Shown piece by piece: positions 42,096 to 50,789 of a DNA stretch of 58,542 nt. The translations under genes were made by a program, and so were the position numbers. Numbering within the stretch: position 1 is the stretch's first letter; the number at the start of each line of letters is the position of its first letter. The DNA is from Gammaproteobacteria bacterium. GTDB taxonomy: Bacteria > Pseudomonadota > Gammaproteobacteria > Pseudomonadales > Cellvibrionaceae. The stretch covers positions 1 through 58,542 of the forward strand of contig JAGKWO010000028.1 in NCBI GenBank assembly GCA_021151835.1, in the 5' to 3' direction. A model generated the notes under the pieces. It worked only from the letters and a program-made list of their open reading frames with translations. It ran no database searches and was not told where the DNA came from.

Positions 42096-42247
42096 CAAAT
42101 CTTTTGATTTCCTTCCCTATCAAGTTACCAACTGATAGTGGAAGGCGTGGCCATGCGAAGTGGTATGCGGTGGAGGTGCAGGATTGGTTGGCTGGCCATA
42201 AACAGGCCAGCTATTTTCGTATTTTGGAGATGAGATCGGCTATCTGA
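42092..42247 (+). pseudogene. AlpA-like phage regulator relic
   Basis: A plus-strand frame reads FPIKLPTDSGRRGHAKWYAV and EVQDWLAG, ending at TGA 42245-42247. The F-P-x-x-K-L ... G-R-x-x-x-x-K-W-Y ... E-V-x-D-W-L pattern is that of AlpA-type regulators found beside integrases. The N-terminal helix-turn-helix is missing because kinase relic DNA replaces it. Confidence 0.5.
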
Positions 42248-43074
42248 TTCACACCATCAATCAATGGAGGAATATCTGACTCTTTAGCAACTATCAGGCT
42301 AAAAACTAAAGCTTCAAAGTTTGATAAAAGAGCTGAACCGTCCCTATTGATCTCTGTCTCAAATTTTGAGTACGCCTCGATAAATTGACATAATGACATA
42401 CGCAGTTCTAAAACATTCTGAAACCCACTATACAAAGCAACAAGATTGCATTCTGTTCTTAGTTTAGATATTTTTCCATCCAGAGCTTCAATTAACTACG
42501 TTTTATTATTTAATAAGTTATCAAGGCCAGAAATTCTTTGATCGATATTATTCCTAGATAGCGCCGCGTCAAATAACATCTGAAAATTTTCAGTTTTTAC
42601 TCTAAAACGAAAAACCTCGTGATCAATTTTTAATTTAACTTCAACAAACCCATCCCTTAAAATACTATCGAAATTTGCGTTTAGCTCTACCGTATTTAAG
42701 AGTCCATTAAATTCACGATTGATACCGGATAGTTTTACCAATTGCGAACGCTCAACAATGTAGCTTTCAAAATGTTCGCGCCTTAGATCTACCCGGCGCA
42801 CTTTTGCAAGTGAAAATCGCTCGAACATTTTTAATCGAGCAATTTCCCATTGTGCCCCTTTTTTTGTTTCTGAAATTTCTTCTGTATAACGTTCGAATAC
42901 GTCGAGCATCATGTGCGTGGTGCTCACACCATCAACCATCTGCACTAATTCAAATTCCGTTTACGCCGCCCAACTTTTAGCTTGTGCTTTTGTATCGTGC
43001 CGCTTTGATTTTCGGGTGCCATTCACATACACCTCGGCGCTCCAGCGGTCGCCGATCTTCCTGAAGGTTGTCAT
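42211..43074 (-). pseudogene. Broken tyrosine-recombinase (integrase) frame fused to an unknown C-terminus
   Basis: From ATG 43074 the minus strand reads MTTFRKIGDRWSAEVYVNGT, the start of an arm-binding domain like those of phage integrases, up to TAA 42961-42963. In the same frame it continues through a core-binding-like region (ERYTEEISETKKGAQWEIAR, AKVRRVDLRREHFESYIVER, INREFNGLLNTVE). It then becomes unrecognised, meets TAG 42496-42498, and continues to the stop at 42211. No catalytic R-H-R-Y domain is present. Open pieces of 149 and 74 codons are all one frame. Confidence 0.68.
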
Positions 43075-43145
43075 AAAAAACGTAATCCTCGACGTAATAA
43101 AACGTAATGACCATGCAGGGATATGCGTTTAAATACGTGTAAATG

Positions 43146-43252
43146 CGATATTGCGCACAAACAAAAAGGCCCGCAAACACTGAGTTTGCGGGCCTTTCAG
43201 GGTAAAAACGATTAAATACGTTTTAGTACATGGTGCCGAGGCCGGACTTGAA
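43146..43252 (-). repeat. Right boundary repeat of the genomic island (att-like, tRNA-Leu 3' end plus terminator)
   Basis: This is the second copy of 32358-32458. On the minus strand it holds TTCAAGTCCGGCCTCGGC followed by ACCA, a good tRNA-Leu 3' end (T-loop, acceptor strand and CCA), then a ~45-nt spacer. A perfect hairpin AGGCCCGCAAAC/GTTTGCGGGCCT with T-run follows. The bases 5' of the T-loop (ATTTT) are not tRNA, so only the 3' part is present. The broken integrase lies 72 bases to its left. Confidence 0.75.
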
Positions 43253-43593
43253 AAATTGATAAAATAGCTATAAATATAGCGTGAAGATACATGGTATAAC
43301 GAATTATGCCCCTTTTTGTGCCCCCTTTACTAAAATCCTTGCCGGGAAAATTATCCTTCAGCAGCATCCGGGATAGATTTATTTTTAATCAAACAATCCC
43401 AAACTTCAAAACATTGTAAATATTGCAATACCTCTTCATCTAAGCAATGACCTGCGTTCAAAGGCCTGTGATGAAATAATATATTAAAAAGTTGGACGAG
43501 GTGATCAAACCCCCGAAGCCCGAAGTTATAAATTATGGTCTGAATCCTGCAGACTGAGAGCGTCCTTTTAACCGTATATGCGACGAGGTCATT
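43253..43593. other. Region right of the island boundary
   Basis: 340 bases with no gene. It contains the start region of the large hybrid kinase. GAGG lies six bases before the TTG start of that gene. Confidence 0.4.
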
Positions 43594-46500
43594 TTGAATT
43601 CAGCGTTGGAGTTTCCCGGAGCAAGCGAAGTCGCATCGCTGATGCGCGCGAAAGATTGGTCAGAATCTGTGCTTGGCACTCCCGACCAATGGCCGTTGTC
43701 ATTAAAATCTGTGACCCGGCTTATTTTAAACTCAAAGTTTCCTATGTTTGTCGCATGGGGGACTGAATTGGGTTTTCTGTATAACGACGCTTATGCGCAG
43801 ATTCTCGGGAATAAGCATCCGAGTGCGCTGGGAGCGCCATTCAAACAAATCTGGCAAGAAATCTGGCAGGACATTAGTCCAATTATTGATAAGGCTATCC
43901 AAGGCGAATCAAGTTTCCACGATGATTTAGAGTTGATGGTGGAACGTTCAGGCTACCCGGAACAGGCGTGGTTTACTTTTTCTTATTCCCCTCTCTACGA
44001 TGATAATGGCGCTTGCGCCGGAATGTATTGCTCGGTCATTGAGACAACGAAACTTGTACGTGACCGAAAGCTTCGTCAGTTTCAGCTAAGCCTGGCTGAC
44101 AAACTCCATTTGCTGACGTCTCCAGATGAAATTGTCGATCACGCTGTAACCACGCTCGCCAGTCACCTTTCTGCGTCTGGCTGCTGGTACGCGCAAGTCG
44201 ATAGTCAAAAAAGGGTTTTTAACACTTGGAGCGGATGGTTTGCCGTCGGCCAACCGCTGATACCAGCGACCGGGCAAATTGATGATTACAGTCCAGCGTT
44301 AGTGCCCGAATTGCTAAATGGAAACCCCGTCATCATAAACGATATATGTTCAGATTCCAGAACAGCCTCAACGGCTGAACGCTTCGGCATGTTGGATATA
44401 CGATCAATACTCATTGTTCCGTTGCTGAAAGCAGGCGAGCTCGTGTTTAACATCAACGTCATTAAACCCATCGCTTATGTATGGACGAATGAGGATGTCG
44501 CAGCGGCGAAAGATGTCCTTCATCGAACCTGGACGGCGATGGAAAACGCCGTTACGCAGAAAAAATTGATCGCTGAACGTGGCAAAAGTGACTACATCCT
44601 GAACCAGATGGACGAAGGCTTCATGGTGGTTGATGAAGACGGTAACATCAGTCGAATCAACGCAGAGGGTCTCACAATCTTAGGGCATTCCATCGCGGAG
44701 GTTCTACATCGGCCCTTTCTGAATGTTTGGCCGGAAGACATTAGGCATCGAGTGATGACAATACGAGAGCGAGTATTACGTACCTCAGTGCCAGATACGG
44801 TTGAATTAGTACATCGGTTGACCGGGAAGGATTCATGGTTAGAGATTCGGGTAAATCCACTGGCAAATGACGGCCTTGCCGTTTTTTTTCGTGACACCAC
44901 CGAGCAAAAGGAAGCAGGGCTAGCATTGCGTCGGAGTGACGAACACTTGGCATCCCTGTTTGAACAAACCGCAGCGGGAATTACCGAGCGTGACCTGACA
45001 GGTCGGATAATCCGCATTAATCAACGGCTTTGCCAAATGCTGGGGCGATCCCGTGAGGAACTTCTGGGGGCAGACATCCATGATTTAACGCACCCGGATG
45101 ATTTGCCTCGCAGTGAAGCCGCTTTTCAACAGCTTCTTGTTGACGGCAAGCCGTTTGATATTCAAAAGCGGTACTTGAAGCCGGATGGAAGCTCCATATG
45201 GGTCAGTACAACCGTAAGCTTAATCCGGAACGTAGAGGGCACTTCAGCTGGCTCGGTTTTGGCGGTCATTATCGACATCACCGAGAGAAAGCGGGCTGAA
45301 GAAGCGTTACAGGATGAAACGCGTATTCTTGAACTTTTAAATCAGTCCGGACAATCCCTGGCTTCAACGCTCGACCTGAATACACTGCTGCAAACGGTAA
45401 CCGATTCTGGCCGGGCACTAACGGGGGCCGAATTTGCTGCGTTCTTCTATAACGGCAAGGATGAGCATGGTGATGCGTACTTGCTTTACACCTTGTCTGG
45501 TGCCCCAAGGGAGGCATTTGAAGGCTTGGGGCATCCGCGCGCCACCCCCGTATTCGCGTCCACTTTTACCGGCGGCCCGCCCATTCGCAGTGATGACATT
45601 ACAAAAGATCCCAGCTACGGCACCATGGCTCCGCACTATGGCATGCCAAAAGGACATTTACCGGTTTGTAGTTATCTTGCGGCATCCGTAACGTCCCGAT
45701 CAGGTGACGTTATGGGCGGCCTCTTTTTTGGCCATTCGAAGGCTGGGATGTTCAGTGAGAAATCCGAACGCGTCGTTACCGGCCTGGCATCCCAAGCTGC
45801 CATCGCCATAGATAACGCGCGACTTTATGAGCTAGCAAACAGAGCCGCCGAGGAAAGACAAACTCTATTGGCAAGTGAACGCGCGGCGCGCGCTGAGGCC
45901 GAACATTTGAATCGCTCCAAAGACGAGTTCCTAGCGATGCTGGCGCATGAGTTGCGTAACCCATTGGCTCCGGTGAGTTCGGCAGCAGAACTGTTACGCT
46001 TGGTTAACCACGAGCCTGAACGTGTACAGCACTTGAGCGAAATTATTTCGCGGCAAATAGGACACTTTACGCATTTAATTGATGACTTGATGGACGTGTC
46101 ACGGGTAACTCGAGGTCTGATCGAGCTGGATATGGAGCCACTTGATATCAAGTCGATAATTGCAACCGCTATTGAACAAGTGCGCCCGATGATAGAAACA
46201 AGGCAGCATGAACTCGCGACACAACTCACTGGTGCTCATACGATTGTATTAGGTGACCGGACACGTTTGGTTCAGGTCCTTGCCAACTTGTTAACCAATG
46301 CGGCGAAGTACACTCCACCCAACGGAACTGTAACCCTGAAAGTTGAGGCAGTCGGGGAATGGATAACTATCGACGTTATTGATAACGGCAGTGGAATGGA
46401 TGCTTCGCTAATACCACGCGTATTTGACTTATTTACCCAAGGCGCACGAGGACTTGACCGCACACAAGGAGGTTTGGGAATCGGGCTGGCTTTGGTAAAA

Positions 46501-47001
46501 GCCATTGCAAATCTCCACCAGGGTGAAGTAACCGCGCATAGCGCTGGACCGGGACTTGGGAGTGTATTCACCGTACGCCTTCCCCGCGTAGGTGCTTACG
46601 AAAACCTGTCACTAATATCGACGCCGGAAAAAAGCACCCGCCAGCTCAATATTCTTTTAGTGGATGACAACATTGATGCAGCGGAATCGCTGTCTATGCT
46701 GCTTCAAATGGTCGGCCATAACGTTGTTACCGCATCCACCGCGACCGATGCGTTAAATACCCCCGACATGGACAATATTGATGTTTTCTTGTTGGACATC
46801 GGGTTACCTGACATGAGCGGTTACGATTTGGCGCGGGCTCTGCGCGATACACCTGCCCTAACCTCAAAGCTTTTAGTAGCATTGACTGGATACGGGCAGC
46901 CGCAGGATCGAGAACAATCGCGTGAGGCAGGATTTTCGCATCACCTCGTTAAACCTGTAGATAGCCAACAGCTGTTAAGTATCCTTAGCCATGTTAAGTG
47001 A
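43594..47001 (+). CDS. Multi-sensor hybrid histidine kinase (PAS, GAF, PAS, PAS, GAF, receiver)
   Basis: The 1135-residue soluble protein starts at TTG 43594 (GAGG upstream; no ATG nearby). The order is PAS (about 30-155), GAF (165-310), PAS (325-440), PAS/PAC (445-572, IDITERKRAEEAL), GAF (580-740), HisKA with His785 (LAHELRNPL), HATPase (885-1000) and receiver (1020-1135) with Asp1068 (LLDIGLPDM). No membrane segment. It begins right after the island boundary. Like the kinases at 17460 and 54097 it has no DNA-binding output. Confidence 0.9.
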   Translation: MNSALEFPGASEVASLMRAKDWSESVLGTPDQWPLSLKSVTRLILNSKFPMFVAWGTELGFLYNDAYAQILGNKHPSALGAPFKQIWQEIWQDISPIIDKAIQGESSFHDDLELMVERSGYPEQAWFTFSYSPLYDDNGACAGMYCSVIETTKLVRDRKLRQFQLSLADKLHLLTSPDEIVDHAVTTLASHLSASGCWYAQVDSQKRVFNTWSGWFAVGQPLIPATGQIDDYSPALVPELLNGNPVIINDICSDSRTASTAERFGMLDIRSILIVPLLKAGELVFNINVIKPIAYVWTNEDVAAAKDVLHRTWTAMENAVTQKKLIAERGKSDYILNQMDEGFMVVDEDGNISRINAEGLTILGHSIAEVLHRPFLNVWPEDIRHRVMTIRERVLRTSVPDTVELVHRLTGKDSWLEIRVNPLANDGLAVFFRDTTEQKEAGLALRRSDEHLASLFEQTAAGITERDLTGRIIRINQRLCQMLGRSREELLGADIHDLTHPDDLPRSEAAFQQLLVDGKPFDIQKRYLKPDGSSIWVSTTVSLIRNVEGTSAGSVLAVIIDITERKRAEEALQDETRILELLNQSGQSLASTLDLNTLLQTVTDSGRALTGAEFAAFFYNGKDEHGDAYLLYTLSGAPREAFEGLGHPRATPVFASTFTGGPPIRSDDITKDPSYGTMAPHYGMPKGHLPVCSYLAASVTSRSGDVMGGLFFGHSKAGMFSEKSERVVTGLASQAAIAIDNARLYELANRAAEERQTLLASERAARAEAEHLNRSKDEFLAMLAHELRNPLAPVSSAAELLRLVNHEPERVQHLSEIISRQIGHFTHLIDDLMDVSRVTRGLIELDMEPLDIKSIIATAIEQVRPMIETRQHELATQLTGAHTIVLGDRTRLVQVLANLLTNAAKYTPPNGTVTLKVEAVGEWITIDVIDNGSGMDASLIPRVFDLFTQGARGLDRTQGGLGIGLALVKAIANLHQGEVTAHSAGPGLGSVFTVRLPRVGAYENLSLISTPEKSTRQLNILLVDDNIDAAESLSMLLQMVGHNVVTASTATDALNTPDMDNIDVFLLDIGLPDMSGYDLARALRDTPALTSKLLVALTGYGQPQDREQSREAGFSHHLVKPVDSQQLLSILSHVK

Positions 47002-47013
47002 GTTTGGTGAGCA

Positions 47014-47050
47014 TTGCGCACTGGAGTTGTCCAGTGCGAATTGAGTTTTA
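47014..47050 (+). terminator. Probable terminator of the large hybrid kinase gene
   Basis: CGCACTGGA (47017-47025) pairs perfectly with TCCAGTGCG (47030-47038) around GTTG. The TTTTA after it is short. Confidence 0.6.
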
Positions 47051-47270
47051 AGAACTAATTGTCTCTAATTATAGAATTGCAAAAGAACCGATATTTATTG
47101 TCATAGGAAAACAAGTTAGGTTGGAAAAACCAATATAACGTTATTAATTAATAACTCGAAAAATACCATTAAGTTTCAGCGACATACCTTCCGGCTCGGG
47201 CCGCCATTTCGATGCTAAATTTAATTGGTACTTTAGAAGCCATTTAAATAATTACCGGATGATTCGGGCT

Positions 47271-48083
47271 TCATATGATATTAAGTAATTTTGATCGTTT
47301 ACAGATAACTATAAACAACGCAAGTACCAGCAAGCTTAATAAGCGTGGTTCAGGAACCTCACTCAAGTGACGGGGAGCTACAGAAATTTCGGTAATGTGG
47401 GCCGCGATAGCCGCATTCCATTCGCTTCTGGCACTGTACGGGTCCCTGGCGCTTACGCCACTAATACCAAAATATCCGACAACTGGCATTTCATCGAAAT
47501 TATCGTAATGTGATATAGGATCAACCCAGTCAAATTTTTGAATCAAAGATTCGGTGTTTAGATAAGGCGCAAGAATTTTATGGAACGAAATGGCGAAAGT
47601 CTCGCCAAATCCCAATCGTGAGTCAGGATCGTAATTTCCACGCCCACCCACCAATCCAAAAATTTCTGACGCATCGTCACGCAGCCAGATTTGTTCTTCA
47701 GCACTACCCAATGCCAATTTTGAATAGAAGTTGTTGGGAGTGCTGCCATCAAAAAATCCACCGACATTGGTAAATTGTTTTCCTTCGATTTCAAAACTAA
47801 ATCCCAGCCATTGTTCAATAGGAACATCACTTACTCGTACCTGTCCATTGAGTGCCGTATTGGGTGGTGCTAACTCGGTGTCGTACCAGAATGATCCTTT
47901 AAATGGGGCCTTGTTTATATCAGTATCGAAGACTTTGATCCAGCTGCTATTTGCGACCTGCCCATTGTCGTAATAATTCCAAATGTTGCCGGTAAAGTGG
48001 CCTTCAATGATTGCTCCGCAAGCATTTGCTGAAAAAACATAGAGTAGAAATGCCCAGTGCAAATATAGATTTTTAAAAATCAT
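47271..48083 (-). CDS. PEP-CTERM exported protein, copy 2 of the pair
   Basis: The 270-residue protein starts at ATG 48083, which overlaps the stop of the upstream gene (ATGA) and follows AGGGGA. It has a signal peptide, a beta-rich middle with GSFWYDTELAPPNTA and FSFEIEGKQF, and a C-terminal sorting signal: VPEP, a hydrophobic stretch, then KRSK. This is the PEP-CTERM layout recognised by exosortase/archaeosortase systems. It shares the I-I-E-G-x-F-x-G and G-S-F-W-Y-D-T motifs with the upstream gene, so the pair is a duplication. The function of the mature part is unknown. Confidence 0.85.
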   Translation of the reverse strand: MIFKNLYLHWAFLLYVFSANACGAIIEGHFTGNIWNYYDNGQVANSSWIKVFDTDINKAPFKGSFWYDTELAPPNTALNGQVRVSDVPIEQWLGFSFEIEGKQFTNVGGFFDGSTPNNFYSKLALGSAEEQIWLRDDASEIFGLVGGRGNYDPDSRLGFGETFAISFHKILAPYLNTESLIQKFDWVDPISHYDNFDEMPVVGYFGISGVSARDPYSARSEWNAAIAAHITEISVAPRHLSEVPEPRLLSLLVLALFIVICKRSKLLNII

Positions 48084-48847
48084 AGTTTTTCCCCTGTAAA
48101 TTGACGCCTTGCAATCAATCCTAAAACAGCACATGAAAATAAAAGTCGCGCTGGAGGTTCTGGAACCTGGGCACTGTTTTTTATTCGCACATGTATTTCG
48201 CTAATATCAACCCATGCATTGGATGCCCGCATCTCATCAGTTGTTGCAATGCCTATATCGATATGCGCCTGGGCATAGGAGGTGGGATCATCAATATCGT
48301 ACCAATCAAATTCCTGAATGATACCCAACCCATCCAGTAGCGTTTTATCTTCTCTTGAAACCTCAACCATTAGACCAATCGCTTTATAGCCACCGTTATG
48401 TCCGCCACTGCTGATATTATCGTAGAGATAAAAAACTTCTTTTCCTGGGTAAGGATAACTACTGGTTGTTTCGAGATCGAATAAATTGATTCCTTCTGTC
48501 TCTATTACATAGCGATCCAACGGAACATGATCAGAAATAGAGTAGGTTTTGCCGTCTATTGTGAAATTGGAGCTCATCCACACGTCGGTATAACTGTGAT
48601 AGTAGGCGTAGTATGAATCTGTAGCTGTGTCTGCAGGGGATTTATCTGTGTCATACCAAAAAGAACCGGATACCATACTTCCTATCGAAACATTTTCCCA
48701 ATAACCTGCGAATAATCCATCTTCTGTACCGTTTGCAAATGACCGAACGCTGCCAATGAAATATCCCTCAATAATGACCGCGTGGGCGTGAGCAGCAATT
48801 AACGTAAACAGGAGTAAAAGGCTTTTAATAGCAATGCTGGCTTTCAT
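48080..48847 (-). CDS. PEP-CTERM exported protein, copy 1 of the pair
   Basis: The 255-residue protein has a signal peptide (MKASIAIKSLLLL to AHAHA), then IIEGYFIGSV and SGSFWYDTDKSPADTATD, a Tyr/Ser-rich middle, and the C-terminal VPEPPARLLFS with a hydrophobic segment and basic end. Homologous to the next gene and translationally coupled to it by ATGA. No exosortase gene is in the window, so sorting would depend on a distant one. Confidence 0.85.
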   Translation of the reverse strand: MKASIAIKSLLLLFTLIAAHAHAVIIEGYFIGSVRSFANGTEDGLFAGYWENVSIGSMVSGSFWYDTDKSPADTATDSYYAYYHSYTDVWMSSNFTIDGKTYSISDHVPLDRYVIETEGINLFDLETTSSYPYPGKEVFYLYDNISSGGHNGGYKAIGLMVEVSREDKTLLDGLGIIQEFDWYDIDDPTSYAQAHIDIGIATTDEMRASNAWVDISEIHVRIKNSAQVPEPPARLLFSCAVLGLIARRQFTGEKL

Positions 48848-49392
48848 GATTAATCCTTTCCTGTGCTATGGGGAAAAACATTAGGCGCTCCTTTATGAAT
48901 TTTTTCAACGGAAGTTGGGACAGGATTTTTATATTGATGTGTGATTTCTCATAAAAAGTGATTAAAGGAGTTTTCAGGCGCCGTTTACCGTAAAGAATCA
49001 ACTTTCGTTAATTAAATTTTCTTAGTGAATCTACAGTGCTCATTCAAAAAAATACTGATTTTTTATGGATTGATTGTGGCTTATTCTGTAGACCTTTTTT
49101 ATTCACTCACGCAGGCTTGTGCAACGGGATCTTAAAATGATAGCAGAGGCGACAAGTTAGAATTCGATAAGTAGTAGAGAGTTATGAAGGCCGAACAAGG
49201 TAAGTTCGCTGAAGAGCCAGGGATATTCAAGGGCATAACGGTTTTGCGAGAAGCGTCGAAAAATAATTATGCCAGATATTTTTCAAGATGTATGATCCGT
49301 TGCTTGCTGGTGACTTTACATTACTGGATTTGACTAAAGACTAATTTAGGGCAACTCTATTGCGGTTCAATACCAATCTGAAGGAGAGGATG
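48848..49392. other. Intergenic region upstream of PEP-CTERM genes
   Basis: About 540 bases between divergent genes. A 49-codon frame (ATG 49184, begins MKAEQGKFAEEPG) is open but has only a weak GAGAG site and no recognised relative. The rest is AT-rich. AAGGAG lies six bases before ATG 49393. Confidence 0.35.
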
Positions 49393-50061
49393 ATGACCAA
49401 CATTTTGAGAGCGCTTTTGTTCACCACTTTAATCATGCCTTCTGCGGCATTTGCTTCCCTTTATACCTTCGAATACTCAGGTAAATTAACCGACCGCGTT
49501 ACACCGGGCTTTGATTTTCCTGAACGGATTAACGGTGTGTTAGCTTTCGATATGCATGCTGGAATCGATACGCATCCAGACCCTTTCAGCTCTCATTACT
49601 CTATCAGAGAGGGATATTCCGATTTTGTTACAGGGTATATTCCGACCAACTCTGGCATCAATAATGATGCCGTTCGCTTTTACAATGGGTTCAATGCTCC
49701 TGGAAACTCTGAACCTTGGTGGGATGCATTTGACGTGTACGATTCAAATATTGTGGATAGATTAGCTACCGGCCTATTTTTAATTGCTTACGTGAAAGAC
49801 CTTGATTGGTTATCGGATGACACTGGACATCCGCTGTTCTTTTCGAATTATTTGGCGTTTGAAGGAACAGGTATGTTAACCCAATATGAATATTGGATAG
49901 GTGCTGATGGTGATGCTTACGCGAGAGATATTGCATCGGCTTACTACGACTTGGACTTCGCAAGGTTGAGCATTGTTAACATATCAGTAACAGAACCAGC
50001 CGCTCCGATCCTGATGATGTTGGGTCTTTTAGGGGCGCTGGTTCGGTTTCGCCGACGTTAA
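49393..50061 (+). CDS. PEP-CTERM-like exported protein, variant
   Basis: The 222-residue protein starts at ATG 49393, six bases after AAGGAG. It has a signal peptide (ILRALLFTTLIM to FAS), then a beta-rich, Tyr/Asp-rich middle (VLAFDMHAGIDTHPDPFS). The C-terminus reads VTEPAAPILMMLGLLGALVR then FRRR, which resembles a PEP-CTERM with T-E-P-A in place of P-E-P. It opens like the other two PEP-CTERM proteins but is not close to them. It is transcribed away from that pair. Confidence 0.75.
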   Translation: MTNILRALLFTTLIMPSAAFASLYTFEYSGKLTDRVTPGFDFPERINGVLAFDMHAGIDTHPDPFSSHYSIREGYSDFVTGYIPTNSGINNDAVRFYNGFNAPGNSEPWWDAFDVYDSNIVDRLATGLFLIAYVKDLDWLSDDTGHPLFFSNYLAFEGTGMLTQYEYWIGADGDAYARDIASAYYDLDFARLSIVNISVTEPAAPILMMLGLLGALVRFRRR

Positions 50062-50170
50062 TTATTGACAGGCATAGCTAAAACAGAAAATTTTTTAAGA
50101 AGTGAATTGTTAAAGTGATGCTTACGGGGGACGAATGTCGGGTTTTATTTAAAGCTACATCCTCCAGTTT

Positions 50171-50490
50171 TCACCATGAAATACGTGCAGCGACATGCAC
50201 TTCATCTGCGTGGAATGAAAATGACCAGCCATTTCGTTCGCACAGTCGTTGAACACTGCCCAAACCTAGGCCATATCCATGGACGATGCTTCGTTCTACG
50301 TGTGCCGCTCTTCGGCGAGTCTGTTCATTTGGTTGGTGACTAATAGCTCGTGCTCTTTGATAAGATTTGTGATCGGTCCGTGCCCTGTGAGCGTATGCTC
50401 GAATGCGTCTCTGACCAGATTATAGAGAAAGCCTGGAAGCCTGAGGACTTGGGTGAAACGACCCCGCTTTTGGTTAAGTCCATTGAATTG
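50171..50490 (-). pseudogene. Histidine kinase ATPase-domain relic
   Basis: On the minus strand one frame reads LYNLVRDAFEHTLTGHGPIT (an N box), I-K-E-H-E-L-L-V-T-N-Q. After a frame change near 50320 it continues as SIVHGYGLGLGSVQRLCERN-G-W (a G2 box) to TGA 50171-50173. The frameshift and lack of any upstream kinase core make this a fragment. It does not match the intact kinases of the window closely. Confidence 0.65.
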
Positions 50491-50789
50491 ATGTCAGGGG
50501 CAGCTGTTCAAGAACAAAGCAGCCTTGTGCATCAGTTTCCACTGAACGTGTAGAATTGGTTTGCCGTTCCATGATCGTGATCTGCACGGTTGATAGTGGC
50601 CAGTTATTGATTTGATCTCTTACAGCGACTGTCACTCAACCGGGCGCCTCTGCTGCGTGCGTGGAGGAAAAATCAGAATTACTTGTAAATATCGCAAGTT
50701 CACTATTTTCTGTAGCTGATCAGGATGAACAAATAGGCAACGCTCCAGACCAGCGGTAAGGCTGCGCCGGAGGTGAACTACTAGTAAAT

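Noticed and set aside
43168..43252. Complete tRNA-Leu gene
   Set aside because: Only the T-loop, acceptor 3' strand and terminator are present; the D-arm and anticodon arm are absent, so it is an att-like fragment.
49184..49333. 49-codon ORF between the PEP-CTERM genes
   Set aside because: Weak ribosome binding site, no recognisable composition or relative; listed only within the intergenic note.
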